DNA of 64,000 bases from Magnetococcales bacterium. Its GTDB lineage: Bacteria > Pseudomonadota > Magnetococcia > Magnetococcales > Magnetaquicoccaceae. The notes beneath the pieces are model-generated. The model made no database searches. It saw nothing but the letters and a program-made list of their open reading frames with translations, and had not been told where the DNA came from. This document shows, in pieces, positions 43,111 to 51,581 of this stretch. Position 1 is the stretch's first letter. The number at the start of each line of letters is the position of its first letter. The DNA is taken from NCBI GenBank assembly GCA_015231755.1, contig JADGAZ010000015.1, forward strand, positions 54,121 through 118,120, in the 5' to 3' direction. The position numbers were made by a program, and so were the translations under genes.

Positions 43111-44117
43111 CGGTCGTTGATGAGATTCTCCATCCGAATGGATGGGGCTTCGGGGGTGCTGGCGTGGAAGAAGCGGTTGGTTTCCTGGATCTGCCGGTTG
43201 GAGAAGGCGCCATCCTTGCTGAAGAGACGGGGATATTTTCTCAAGCAGAGCAGAAGCTGGGCCCGTTCGTCCGGGTGGATGACGTTCAGGCGGTCGGTCA
43301 GCTCTTCCGGGGAGTGTTCGGCGATCCAGCGCAAGGCGCGGCCCAGGGCCTTGACCAGTCGTCTGACCTTTTCCGGGTCATTGGCCACCACATCGGGTCG
43401 GGTGGCCAGGGCGGCGTGGAGAACCTGGGCTCCGGGAATATGGGCGGTGGTTTGGGGTTCGGCGAGATTGACGAGAAAAAACACCTTGCCTTCGGTCAGC
43501 ATGGTGGAGGCGAAGGGCTCTTCGGCGACGATGGCGTCCACCTGACCGGAATCCAGCATGGTGATGCGTTTGTTCCACTCCTGTCCGGTGGAGATCACCC
43601 GGGCATCCCGGGGTTGCAGCCCGTCGGAGCGCAGCAGCAGTTCCAGGAGTTGCTGGGCCACGGTTTTGGCGTTGACCGCGCTGGTGTGGACTCCGACGAT
43701 GCGTCCTTTGAGATCGGCGATGCGGCGCACCTGGTTTTCCAGCGCCTTGCGCACGATCAGCACGAACTGGGGCACGTCGGAGACGGCGGCCACCCCCACC
43801 AGATCCCCCCCATGGGCCTTGAGGGACATGAGGGCCGGAAAACCCACCACCGTGAAATCGCTGTTGCGGGAGATCATTTCCTTGATGGCCAGTCCGCCGC
43901 CATCGACGTGTTTCAAGGAGACCTCCAACCCTTCCTCCCGGTCGGCGCCGATCAGGGGCATGAGGTCGATGGGCAGATAGGAGAGATTGCGGGGACCAAC
44001 GACACTCACCACGGTTTTCATGGAGGGGATATCGTGGGGGCCGCCGTGGGCCGGGGCGGCGATCAGCAGCCACAACAGCAACGCAGGAAACATCCAGTCG
44101 CGCCGGAAAGGGGTCAT
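43089..44117 (-). CDS. NMT1/ThiY-like periplasmic substrate-binding protein
   Basis: 342 residues with a signal peptide (~1-25, WMFPALLLWLLIAAPAHG). The mature part is a type II periplasmic-binding fold of the NMT1/THI5/SsuA kind: YLPIDLMPLIGADREEGLEV, SDFTVVGFPALMSLKAHG, ADLKGRIVGVHTSAVNAKT, ITMLDSGQVDAIVAEEPFAS and GQEW. These normally feed an ABC importer for pyrimidines, sulfonates or nitrate. No permease or ATPase gene is adjacent; instead a sensor kinase and an HD-GYP regulator follow, so it probably acts as a ligand receptor for signalling. The kinase ORF overlaps its 3' end. Confidence 0.85.
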   Translation of the reverse strand: MTPFRRDWMFPALLLWLLIAAPAHGGPHDIPSMKTVVSVVGPRNLSYLPIDLMPLIGADREEGLEVSLKHVDGGGLAIKEMISRNSDFTVVGFPALMSLKAHGGDLVGVAAVSDVPQFVLIVRKALENQVRRIADLKGRIVGVHTSAVNAKTVAQQLLELLLRSDGLQPRDARVISTGQEWNKRITMLDSGQVDAIVAEEPFASTMLTEGKVFFLVNLAEPQTTAHIPGAQVLHAALATRPDVVANDPEKVRRLVKALGRALRWIAEHSPEELTDRLNVIHPDERAQLLLCLRKYPRLFSKDGAFSNRQIQETNRFFHASTPEAPSIRMENLINDRWAGRKE

Positions 44118-44163
44118 GGGTGGGTCTCGCAGTTTTCCAGGGGTGTTATCATGTTGTCATATA

Positions 44164-44898
44164 TTAGCGCAAATGCTCCCCACCGTCCACGCGAATCAAT
44201 TCACCGGTGATGAAGTCGTGTCGGATCAGAAACAGGAGCGCGGCAACGATGTCGTCGGGGCTGCCGACCCGGCCCGCCGGCGTGGCGGCGCCGATGGTCT
44301 TGAAGCGTTCCGGGGAGTCTCCCGGGGCCGGCAGAATCGGACCCGGGCCGATGGCGTTGACCCGGATGGCGGGAGCCAGTTCCAGGGCGGCCTGACGGGT
44401 CAGGGTCCAGAGGGCGGATTTGGCTGCCGAATAGGCGGCGTAATCGGCGCGGGGCTGGTGGGCGTGACGGTCGATGATCTGGATGATCTGGCCGGTTTGT
44501 CCCGGGGGCAGACGTTGGGCGAAATCCCGGGTCAGCAGAAACGGGGCGGTGAGATTGATGGCCAGATGACGGTTCCATTGACCGACGGTAGTGTGACGGA
44601 CGGATCCCCGCTCGAAAATGGCGGCATTGTTGACCAGCAGGGTGACGGGTTTCCCGAAAGCCGCCTCGGCCCGCTGGATCAGGGTTTCGGTCTGTCCGCT
44701 GTCCGCCAGATCGGCCTGGAGGGTATGGGCGGTGCCGCCCTGGGCGATGATGGCGGCGGCCAACTCCCTGGCGGCGGCCTCCGAGCCGTGATGATGGATG
44801 GCGACCGTCATGCCTTCCCGGGCCAGGGCGCGGACGCAGGCCGCTCCGAGGCGGCGGGCGCCTCCGGTGACCAGCGCGGTGGTGGAATGGCAAGGCAT
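44164..44898 (-). CDS. Pteridine-reductase-like SDR oxidoreductase
   Basis: 244 residues from ATG 44898, preceded by AGGGAGAG. A classical short-chain dehydrogenase: cofactor motif TGGARRLGAACVRAL (~9-23; the Arg after TGGA is the NADPH-favouring pattern TGxxxRxG of pteridine reductases), NNAAIF (~88-93), catalytic Tyr/Lys in YAAYSAAKSAL, and INAIGPGPILPA. Members such as FolM or PTR1 reduce dihydromonapterin, dihydrofolate or biopterin. The exact substrate cannot be read from sequence. Folate genes folB/folK are elsewhere in the window, so a folate role is plausible but not shown by linkage. Confidence 0.8.
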   Translation of the reverse strand: MPCHSTTALVTGGARRLGAACVRALAREGMTVAIHHHGSEAAARELAAAIIAQGGTAHTLQADLADSGQTETLIQRAEAAFGKPVTLLVNNAAIFERGSVRHTTVGQWNRHLAINLTAPFLLTRDFAQRLPPGQTGQIIQIIDRHAHQPRADYAAYSAAKSALWTLTRQAALELAPAIRVNAIGPGPILPAPGDSPERFKTIGAATPAGRVGSPDDIVAALLFLIRHDFITGELIRVDGGEHLR

Positions 44899-45309
44899 GG
44901 GACTCTCCCTTTTTTGCCGGATCATGAAACCGTTCCGGCCAATGGTGTCGATGGGAACCGGTTTGTTATCCGGGGTTGCCGGCCGGCTGTCAAGAGGTCG
45001 GATGGTGCAACTTTTCTTGCGGGGGCAACTTTTTGGACAGTCGGACAGCGTGTTGAAAAACAGGTCTTTTTTTGCGGATGTTCGGTGTGGGCCCCGGAAG
45101 GTGTCGGTTTTCGGGCAGAAGGCGCTACCGGTGCGGGGATGAGGATTGGATTGATTTCTTGGGGGGTTGCAAGATCGTTACTTATTGGTATGATAATTGC
45201 AATTTTTCTTTGCAAATGTTTCGTAAATGTCTTTCTCGTGAATGGTCGAGAATCTGAAACCATACAGTGGGTATACGGTATTGGCATTCATGCACAAGGA
45301 ATTAAGACG
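44899..45309. other. Intergenic region without a gene
   Basis: 411 bp between the divergent SDR gene and the gene at 45310. The 43987-45720 frame through here is not coding. The part from 45170 is AT-rich and probably holds a promoter for the downstream gene; a TATACG-like -10 sits near 45272, but no good -35 is seen. No RNA gene or repeat is evident. Confidence 0.5.
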
Positions 45310-45720
45310 ATGAGACTCCAGGAACGGGCTTTGCGGACCCATGACGAGGGTCGGGTGGTACGGTTCGTTCCTCCTGCCGAGTTCAGGCGGGAGGCGAGCG
45401 TGTGGATGACGGATGTGAGCGATCAACTGGAACTGGTGAAACGTCGGGGAGGTGATGCGGTTTTGACGGATCACATTTCCCGCTCCATGGGAGAGTTTCG
45501 CCGCATGGCCGCTCTGCGGGGATTGAACGAAGTGGCCGAACTGGCCGGGAGCGTCTCCCGAGCCTTGGAACACACCCCATCCAAAAACGAAACCGCCCGT
45601 TCGGTGGTGGCCTTGTCTTTGGCGGCGGTGAGTCAGATCCAGTGGCTGCTCAACCCTTCGGTGGAAGGGGCGGGACGGAATGCCCGGCGCATCGTCCAGG
45701 GCCTGCTGCAACAGTGGTGA
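45310..45720 (+). CDS. Small helical hypothetical protein
   Basis: 136 residues from ATG 45310. The chain looks all-helical: SVWMTDVSDQLELVKRRGGD, ISRSMGEFRRMAALRGLNEVAELAGSVSRALE (~61-92, given as a region), ARSVVALSLAAVSQIQWLLN. The middle part recalls Hpt-type four-helix bundles (GLNEVAELAGSVSRALE), but no phosphorylatable histidine in the standard HxxKG setting is present. It might be a phosphotransfer-like or scaffolding protein; I cannot assign a family. No signal peptide. An AT-rich stretch upstream probably holds its promoter. Confidence 0.55.
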   Translation: MRLQERALRTHDEGRVVRFVPPAEFRREASVWMTDVSDQLELVKRRGGDAVLTDHISRSMGEFRRMAALRGLNEVAELAGSVSRALEHTPSKNETARSVVALSLAAVSQIQWLLNPSVEGAGRNARRIVQGLLQQW

Positions 45721-45804
45721 TTTTTTTCGTTGTTTGTGAACAATCAAAGGCAAGGTTCATGCTCCGGAACTTGGTGCTTCACGGACAATAGGGACAGATT
45801 ATAC

Positions 45805-45825
45805 ATACCATATTTATAATGGTAT
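45805..45825 (+). promoter_or_regulatory. Palindrome overlapping the -10 of the likely catalase promoter
   Basis: ATACCAT (45805-45811) and ATGGTAT (45819-45825) form a perfect 7-bp inverted repeat around ATTTATA. TATAAT at 45815-45820 is a perfect -10, and GGGACA (45791-45796, spacing 18) is a weak -35. A dyad centred on the -10 is what a repressor operator looks like. Peroxide regulators (PerR/Fur or OxyR) control catalases elsewhere; which one binds here is unknown. About 135 bp separate it from the catalase ATG. Confidence 0.55.
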
Positions 45826-45961
45826 TGGAATTGAGTTGCATTATGGTTTATCGTGACCTTCACGCCATGGTGCAATGGACCCTTTCCCGGGCTGTTGGCC
45901 GTGCGCTTTCGGTAAGTCTTGCGTACCGTCCCTCGATCTTCAACCCCCCGGAGAAATGGTC

Positions 45962-47401
45962 ATGAATAAACCGTATCTTTCCGCCGCCAACGGTCATCCC
46001 ATCGCCGACAATCAGAATACCGTCACGGCGGGCCGGCGCGGTCCCGCCTTGCTTCAGGACTGGTGGCTGATTGAAAAGCTGGCCCATTTCGTGCGCGAAC
46101 GCATCCCGGAACGGGTGGTCCATGCCAAAGGGTCCGGAGCCTTCGGAACCTTGACCATCACCCATGACATTACCCGTTTCAGCAAGGCTGCGGTTTTTGC
46201 CAGCGTCGGCAAGCAGACTCCCGCCTTTTTGCGTTTTTCCACGGTGGCCGGAGAACGGGGAGCCGCTGACGCCGAACGGGATGTGCGGGGATTTGCCCTG
46301 AAGTTTTATACCGACGAGGGCAACTGGGATGTGGTGGGCAACAACACTCCGGTCTTTTTCATCCGGGATCCGTTGAAATTCCCAGACTTCATCCACAGCC
46401 AAAAACGTGACCCCAAAACCAATCTGCGCTCCAACGTGGCCGCCTGGGATTTTTGGACCCGTCATCCCGAAGCGCTGCATCAGGTGACGATTCTGATGTC
46501 GGATCGGGGGATCCCGCAGAATTTTCGTCACATTCATGGATTTGGAAGTCATACCTACAGCTTTATCAATGCCGCCAACGAGCGGTTCTGGGTCAAATTC
46601 CACTTCAAGTCCATGCAAGGGATCGCCAACTGGACCGATGCAGAGGCGGCCCAGGTGGTGGCCAACGATCGGGAATCGGCGCAACGGGATCTGTTCGAGG
46701 CCATCGCCCGGGGGGATTATCCCAGGTGGCGTTTTTGCGTGCAGGTGATGCCCGAAGCCGAGGCGCTCACCTATCGCATCAATCCGTTTGACCTGACCAA
46801 AGTCTGGCCCCACGCGGATTATCCTTTGATCGAGGTGGGCATCCTCGAACTGAACCGCAACCCGGAAAACTATTTCGCCGATGTGGAGCAGGTGGCCTTC
46901 AGTCCGGCCAATCTGGCTCCAGGCATCGCCGCCTCCCCGGACCGCATGCTGCAGGGACGACTGTTTTCCTATGGTGATGCCCACCGCTATCGCCTGGGAA
47001 TCAACCATCATCAAATTCCGGTCAACGCTCCCCGCTGTCCGTTTGCCCGGGTGTTCCATCGGGACGGGGCCGGACGGGTGGATGGCAATCTGGGGGATAT
47101 GGTGAACCATCAACCCAACCGGTTCGGGGCGTTTCCCGAAGCCCCCGAAGCCGCCGAACCGCCGCTCCCCCTGTCCGGAGACGCGGACCGATACAATCAT
47201 CGCGAGGACGCGGATTATTACAGTCAGGCCGGCGCGCTGTTCCGGTTGATGCTCCCGGCGCAACAACAGGCCTTGTGCGGCAATATCGCGCGTCACATCC
47301 GGGGCGTGCCCCAGGAGATCGTGGATCAGGCGTTGGAGATGTTCCGGCAGGCGGATCCCGACTATGCCGCCGGGGTGGCCGAGGCGATCCGGAGCTTGTG
47401 A
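45962..47401 (+). CDS. Monofunctional heme catalase
   Basis: 479 residues from ATG 45962, with GGAGAAAT upstream. Small-subunit clade catalase: [20 protein letters not shown], the catalytic His region [18 protein letters not shown] (~47-64), [25 protein letters not shown], the catalytic Asn in [12 protein letters not shown], and the heme Tyr signature [14 protein letters not shown] (~333-346), then [10 protein letters not shown]. It converts hydrogen peroxide to water and oxygen in the cytoplasm. It stands alone, with a palindromic operator-like site over its promoter and a terminator-like hairpin after it. Confidence 0.95.
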   Translation: MNKPYLSAANGHPIADNQNTVTAGRRGPALLQDWWLIEKLAHFVRERIPERVVHAKGSGAFGTLTITHDITRFSKAAVFASVGKQTPAFLRFSTVAGERGAADAERDVRGFALKFYTDEGNWDVVGNNTPVFFIRDPLKFPDFIHSQKRDPKTNLRSNVAAWDFWTRHPEALHQVTILMSDRGIPQNFRHIHGFGSHTYSFINAANERFWVKFHFKSMQGIANWTDAEAAQVVANDRESAQRDLFEAIARGDYPRWRFCVQVMPEAEALTYRINPFDLTKVWPHADYPLIEVGILELNRNPENYFADVEQVAFSPANLAPGIAASPDRMLQGRLFSYGDAHRYRLGINHHQIPVNAPRCPFARVFHRDGAGRVDGNLGDMVNHQPNRFGAFPEAPEAAEPPLPLSGDADRYNHREDADYYSQAGALFRLMLPAQQQALCGNIARHIRGVPQEIVDQALEMFRQADPDYAAGVAEAIRSL

Positions 47402-47428
47402 CACCCGTCGATCGATGATGGCAAACCC

Positions 47429-47464
47429 GGGAGGATCTGGAGGATTTCTCTTCCAGACCCTCCC
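47429..47464 (+). terminator. Hairpin after the catalase gene
   Basis: GGGAGGATCTGGA pairs with TTCCAGACCCTCCC (one internal mismatch) around GGATTTCTC. It lies ~28 bases after the catalase stop. It is followed by C-rich rather than T-rich DNA, so an intrinsic terminator is likely but not ideal. Its core (GGGTCTGG on the minus strand) recalls the dispersed hairpin family. Confidence 0.55.
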
Positions 47465-47582
47465 CCCTCCCCGGTTTCCAGAGCTTCCGGGGTTGGGTCC
47501 GAGCAAATTGGTATTCAATCTGCATAATTTTTTCCAGGGTTAACGCCAAAGGCCATCGCGCCCGGGAACGAACACGAAAACC

Positions 47583-49100
47583 ATGGAAAAAATTCAAACC
47601 ATCGAGGCGCTGGCCGAAACGGTCGCCGCCCTCAAGCGTGCGGGTAAGCGGGTGGTCCACTGTCATGGCTGCTTCGACCTGCTGCACATCGGTCATTTGC
47701 GTCATTTTCAGCAGGCCCGCGCCCTGGGGGATGCGTTGATCGTCACCTTGACCCCGGATCGCTTCGTGGACAAGGGGGCCAACCGTCCCGCCTTTCCGGA
47801 AGCCCTGCGGGCCGAGGCCCTCTCCGCGTTGGCCTGCGTGGATTACGTGGCCATCAACGCCTGGCCCACCGCCGTGGAAACCTTGCATCTTTTGCAACCG
47901 GCTTACTACGTCAAGGGGGTGGAGTTCCGCGATACCGGCGAGGATTTTACCGGTAAAATGGGCGTCGAGGCGGAGGTGGCCCGCTCCCTCGGGGTGGAAC
48001 TGCGTTTCACCGGGGATATCGTTTTCAGTTCCACGACGTTGATCAATCGCCATTTGTCCAGTTTTTCCGAGGATGTGCGCAACTATCTGCAATTGTTCCG
48101 GGGACGCTTCTCCCTGGACACGGTGCTCGGGGTGCTGGACCGGATGCGGGATCTCAAGGTGCTGGTGATCGGTGATGCCATCATCGACGATTATCATTAT
48201 GTCACCGCCATCGGCAAATCCTCGAAGGATCCGATCCTCGCCTTGAAACACATCTCCAGCGACCAGTTCGCCGGGGGAACCGTGGCCATCGCCAATCAGG
48301 TGGCCTGTTTCGCCGGAGAGGTGGAACTGCTCACGGTGCTGGGCACCCAGGAGAGCCACGAACCTTTTTTGCGCGGTTGTCTGGCCAAGAATCTCACGCC
48401 CCGATTTTTCATGCATCCGGGGGTGCCCACCCTGGTCAAGCGGCGTTTTCTGGAAAGTTACGCCCTGACCAAACTGTTCGAGGTGTATGTCGAAGGGGAT
48501 GCCCCGCTGCCCCATCCGGTGGAAGCCGACATGCGTGCTTGGCTGGCGGGAAATCTCTCCCGGTTCGATCTGGTGATCGTGGCTGATTACGGCCATGGCG
48601 CCATCACCGCACCGTTGGTGGCGGATCTGGTGGCCTCCCGGGCCTATCTGGCGGTCAACACCCAGGCCAACGCCGGCAATCGGGGCTATCATACCATTTC
48701 CCGTTACGAGCGGGCCGATTACGTCTGTCTGGCGGAGCCTGAGGTGCGACTGGAACGCCGCTGCATCTCCGGAGAGATCCATCCCCTGGTCTCCGAGGTG
48801 GCCAACTCCCTCCACTGTCGTAAAATTTCCGTCACCCGTGGCAAACACGGCTCCATCGTGGGGGACGCCTCCGGGGAGAGCGTGGATGTGCCGGCGTTTG
48901 TCTTCAACGCGGTGGATCGGGTTGGGGCCGGAGACGCCTATCTCTCCGTCACCGCACCCGCCGCCTTCCTCGACGCCCCTAACGAGGTGATCGGCCTGAT
49001 CGGCAACGCCTTGGGATCCATGGCCGTGGAGATCATCGGCAATCAGCGGGCCGTGGATGCGCTGGCGCTGAAAAAACATATCACGTCGATCTTGAAGTGA
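47583..49100 (+). CDS. Nucleotidyltransferase-PfkB kinase fusion (HldE domains in reverse order)
   Basis: 505 residues. N-terminal ~150: a cytidylyltransferase-type domain with VVHCHGCFDLLHIGHLRHFQQA (~23-44, given as a region; HIGH nucleotide-binding motif), VTLTPDRFVDKG and FSSTTLINR. From ~175: a PfkB sugar-kinase domain with VLVIGDAIIDDYHYV, FAGGTVAIANQVACFAGEV, a DLVIVADYGHG segment and the catalytic RVGAGDAYLS (~450). HldE, the heptose-phosphate kinase/ADP-heptose synthase, has the kinase first; here the order is reversed, so the pathway may be a related sugar-nucleotide for surface glycans. No glycan cluster is adjacent. Function of the pair is inferred from the domains. Confidence 0.8.
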   Translation: MEKIQTIEALAETVAALKRAGKRVVHCHGCFDLLHIGHLRHFQQARALGDALIVTLTPDRFVDKGANRPAFPEALRAEALSALACVDYVAINAWPTAVETLHLLQPAYYVKGVEFRDTGEDFTGKMGVEAEVARSLGVELRFTGDIVFSSTTLINRHLSSFSEDVRNYLQLFRGRFSLDTVLGVLDRMRDLKVLVIGDAIIDDYHYVTAIGKSSKDPILALKHISSDQFAGGTVAIANQVACFAGEVELLTVLGTQESHEPFLRGCLAKNLTPRFFMHPGVPTLVKRRFLESYALTKLFEVYVEGDAPLPHPVEADMRAWLAGNLSRFDLVIVADYGHGAITAPLVADLVASRAYLAVNTQANAGNRGYHTISRYERADYVCLAEPEVRLERRCISGEIHPLVSEVANSLHCRKISVTRGKHGSIVGDASGESVDVPAFVFNAVDRVGAGDAYLSVTAPAAFLDAPNEVIGLIGNALGSMAVEIIGNQRAVDALALKKHITSILK

Positions 49101-49208
49101 GGGGAGAGGGGGGTTGCGTTTCTGAAAGTGGGATTGTTTGGGCTGGTTGGTATCGTTTTTCTGATCGCGTCTGAGATTGTTTGAGAGTCTGAAAAAAGAC
49201 TTATCCGT

Positions 49209-49610
49209 TTATGATTCTTTCGTCACAGCCGTTCTCAGCGTTTCCACCTGCGTCACCAACTCCCGCACCTGCGTCAAGATTGTTTGGTAGTCGAGATCAG
49301 CGCCCAGTTCATCGAAGGATTCGTATCGGAACTGGACGGCAAATGGGGACAGTTCGGCGAGATCCCACAACGCCTCCACATCGATGCCGTTTTGTTCCAG
49401 CGACACGATCAGGGAACGCAGACTGTGGGTTTTGGGCGGTTCGTGGCCCAGGATCGCCAGCCATGCCTTGAGAGTCTTTTCCACCGCCTGTTGGGCGTGA
49501 AAACCGAACGCTTCTTCCGGAGCATGGGCCACGGATGACAGAATTTCAAGCACCTGGAGATCCTTGCCCGCCATGGTCATCAGGATGCGGGCGGTTTCAA
49601 GGTCGCGCAT
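49209..49610 (-). CDS. HEPN-domain protein (toxin-like partner of MNT)
   Basis: 133 residues. The all-helical HEPN pattern is seen: ARILMTMAGKDLQVLEILSS, EEAFGFHAQQAVEKTLKAWLAILG (~33-56), PKTHSLRSLIVSLEQNG and FRYESFDELGADLDYQTIL. HEPN proteins paired with MNT nucleotidyltransferases form toxin-antitoxin systems in which MNT AMPylates the HEPN RNase. The usual catalytic Rx4-6H is not evident, so RNase activity is uncertain. Its start overlaps the MNT gene end by 14 bp. Confidence 0.8.
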   Translation of the reverse strand: MRDLETARILMTMAGKDLQVLEILSSVAHAPEEAFGFHAQQAVEKTLKAWLAILGHEPPKTHSLRSLIVSLEQNGIDVEALWDLAELSPFAVQFRYESFDELGADLDYQTILTQVRELVTQVETLRTAVTKES

Positions 49611-49932
49611 ACAACACCCGGCCTTCCTTCAACGCCTTGTGAACCAGATGATGGGTCGCATGTCTGAAGCGTTCGATCTCCTCCCGGCTGTAGACCAGAA
49701 TGTCCGTGGCTGCGGGAAACCGTCCCATGGCCCGTTCCAGTCGTGCCATCTCCCGGAAGCGGCTGCGCGTCGGCCCGAACGGCTCTGACTCCACCACCAG
49801 CAGATCCAGGTCGGAATCGTCCCGCCCCTCGCCTCGGGCATGAGATCCGAAGAGAATCACCTGTTCCGGGTCCGCCGCCTCGACGAGGATCCGGGTCGCC
49901 TCTGTCAACAAGATCTGAGTCACCTGGGTCAT
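49597..49932 (-). CDS. MNT-type nucleotidyltransferase (antitoxin-like)
   Basis: 111 residues from ATG 49932 (GGGAGGG upstream; an extension to 49971 lacks a site). The minimal nucleotidyltransferase motif is intact: LFGSHARGEGRDDSDLDLLVVE (~30-51; GS-x10-DxD), and a third carboxylate sits in ATDILVYS. It would transfer AMP from ATP, in HEPN/MNT systems onto the HEPN partner encoded immediately downstream. It begins 35 bp after the transporter-like gene on the same strand, so it may ride on that operon. Confidence 0.85.
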   Translation of the reverse strand: MTQVTQILLTEATRILVEAADPEQVILFGSHARGEGRDDSDLDLLVVESEPFGPTRSRFREMARLERAMGRFPAATDILVYSREEIERFRHATHHLVHKALKEGRVLYARP

Positions 49933-49967
49933 GATGGCCCTCCCTTCGATCGGATCGTGGGACCGAC

Positions 49968-51581
49968 TCACGCCCCCGCCACCACCTTGGCGATGCGTTT
50001 GGCGTGGTAAAAAATGCGCTTGAAATTTTCGTAAAGATCCATTTGCAGGGTATAGAGGGTAAAATCTGCCGCTCCGCTGCGCAGGACCCGCATCTGTTCC
50101 AGGCGGTTTTGGGTGTCCATGGTGGAAATCGACTCCTTGCGGGCCATCACCTCACGGGCCAACGTGGGATCGTCGGTCAAAAAGGCGTCGGCGGCCTGAC
50201 GGAACGCCGCCCGCACGGCGTGATGATAGTCGGTGAGAGCGGTGCGGATTTCGGGGGGGAAGTCGGGTCGCTGGTCGAGGCGGGTTTCGGTGAGGTGGCC
50301 CAGATTGTTTTCGATGATGTCGCCGATGGCTTCTAGTTCATTGGCCACGGTCATGGCGGCCATGAGTTCGCCGGCGGCCTGGGGCGTAAGGTTGGCGCCG
50401 CCGATTCCCGCCAGATAGCGGGTGACGGCCCGGTGGATTTCGTCCACCCGGTCATCCATCTTGCGCATGCGGGCGATCACCTGGGGATCGGCGGTGAAAA
50501 GCGCCTCGGGTACCAAGGTGAGCATCTCTTCGACCATGGCGGCGATCAGTCCCACCTCGCGACGGGCCATGGCCAAAGCCAGGGTGGGGGTGTCCAGGAG
50601 ATCGTCATCCAGGTAGCGGGGCCAGTAGCGTTCGGTGAAGTCCAGTTCTTGCACCTCGGTTCCGTAGGGATCCGGCAGCAGACGATGGGCCAGATCTGTC
50701 AGGGGGCGCAGCAGGGGCAGTCCCGCCAGGGAGACCAGACCATTGAAAAACAGATGGAAAATCACCAATCTCCACCCGTCGGTCACCGGCAGCCAGTTCA
50801 GCGCCGCACCGGCCTGGGGCAGCCACCAAGCCACCAGCAGCACCCCTGTGCCCTGAAAGATCAAATGAGCCATGAACAGCCGTTTGATCTGGGCGCTTTG
50901 TTCCTGGAGCAGCGCGGAGAAGGGCAGGGCGGCGCCGAGATTGGCGGCCAGGCTCATGGCCAGGGCGGCGGGCAGGGACAGGAGTCCGGATCCGGTCAAG
51001 ACCAGCAGCAGTCCGATCACGGCGTGGGAGGAACCCAGTATGGTCGCGGCCACCAGGGTCGCGACCAGGGGAATCCAGGGATGGGTCAGGAGCGCCCCCA
51101 GGAACGAGGCGTGACGCATGGTCTCTTCCAGCGTGGCGAGCCCCAGAAAAAGCAGTCCCACCCCGAGCAACAGATGGCCGATGAAACGCAGTTCCGCACG
51201 GGTGGTGGCGTACAGCAGCATCGGTCCCACCGCCAGGGGCAGGACCGCCAGATAAGACGGAATCGCGGCCAGCAACAGCACCAGCAGGGAGGTCCCCGCC
51301 AGACTGCCCAAAAGCAGCAGCAGGGTCTGTCGACAGGCCAGTAGATTGCTGGCGGCCAGGGTTCCCAGCAGTTCCAGGATGGTCCGGTTGGACAGCAGCA
51401 GCGCACCGGCGCCACTGCCGGCCAGCCAGCCCCGCAGATCGAAAGAGTCGATGGCCCCGAGCCGTTTGGTGATGGACTCCCCGTGGAGGTTGGAAAGGGC
51501 GAACAGGGTTTTTTCCAGCCCGTACAGGTAGAGGGTCGCGCCGGTGATCCCCTGGGCGATGGCGGGCCAGGAGGCGCTCAT
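49968..51581 (-). CDS. Na/Pi-cotransporter-family membrane protein with PhoU-like tail
   Basis: 537 residues. The first ~300 are a membrane domain with two inverted halves (ITGATLYLYGLEKTLFALS; NRTILELLGTLAASNLL; VAATILGSSHAVIGLLLVLTG); the last ~200 are helical PhoU-like (RKMDDRVDEIHRAVTRYLAGI; ANELEAIGDIIENNLGHL; YENFKRIFYHAKRIAKVV). In canonical NptA/YjbB proteins the repeats carry QSSS(A/S)T; here only GSSHA and SNRTI remain, so ion coordination may be altered. It could export phosphate or act as a sensor. Its ATG overlaps the yejF-like stop (ATGA). Confidence 0.8.
   Translation of the reverse strand: MSASWPAIAQGITGATLYLYGLEKTLFALSNLHGESITKRLGAIDSFDLRGWLAGSGAGALLLSNRTILELLGTLAASNLLACRQTLLLLLGSLAGTSLLVLLLAAIPSYLAVLPLAVGPMLLYATTRAELRFIGHLLLGVGLLFLGLATLEETMRHASFLGALLTHPWIPLVATLVAATILGSSHAVIGLLLVLTGSGLLSLPAALAMSLAANLGAALPFSALLQEQSAQIKRLFMAHLIFQGTGVLLVAWWLPQAGAALNWLPVTDGWRLVIFHLFFNGLVSLAGLPLLRPLTDLAHRLLPDPYGTEVQELDFTERYWPRYLDDDLLDTPTLALAMARREVGLIAAMVEEMLTLVPEALFTADPQVIARMRKMDDRVDEIHRAVTRYLAGIGGANLTPQAAGELMAAMTVANELEAIGDIIENNLGHLTETRLDQRPDFPPEIRTALTDYHHAVRAAFRQAADAFLTDDPTLAREVMARKESISTMDTQNRLEQMRVLRSGAADFTLYTLQMDLYENFKRIFYHAKRIAKVVAGA

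Noticed and set aside
43987..45309. N-terminal extension of the frame that ends at 45720
   Set aside because: It runs antisense to the SDR gene and through AT-rich spacer, with no start signal; the ATG at 45310 is the plausible start.
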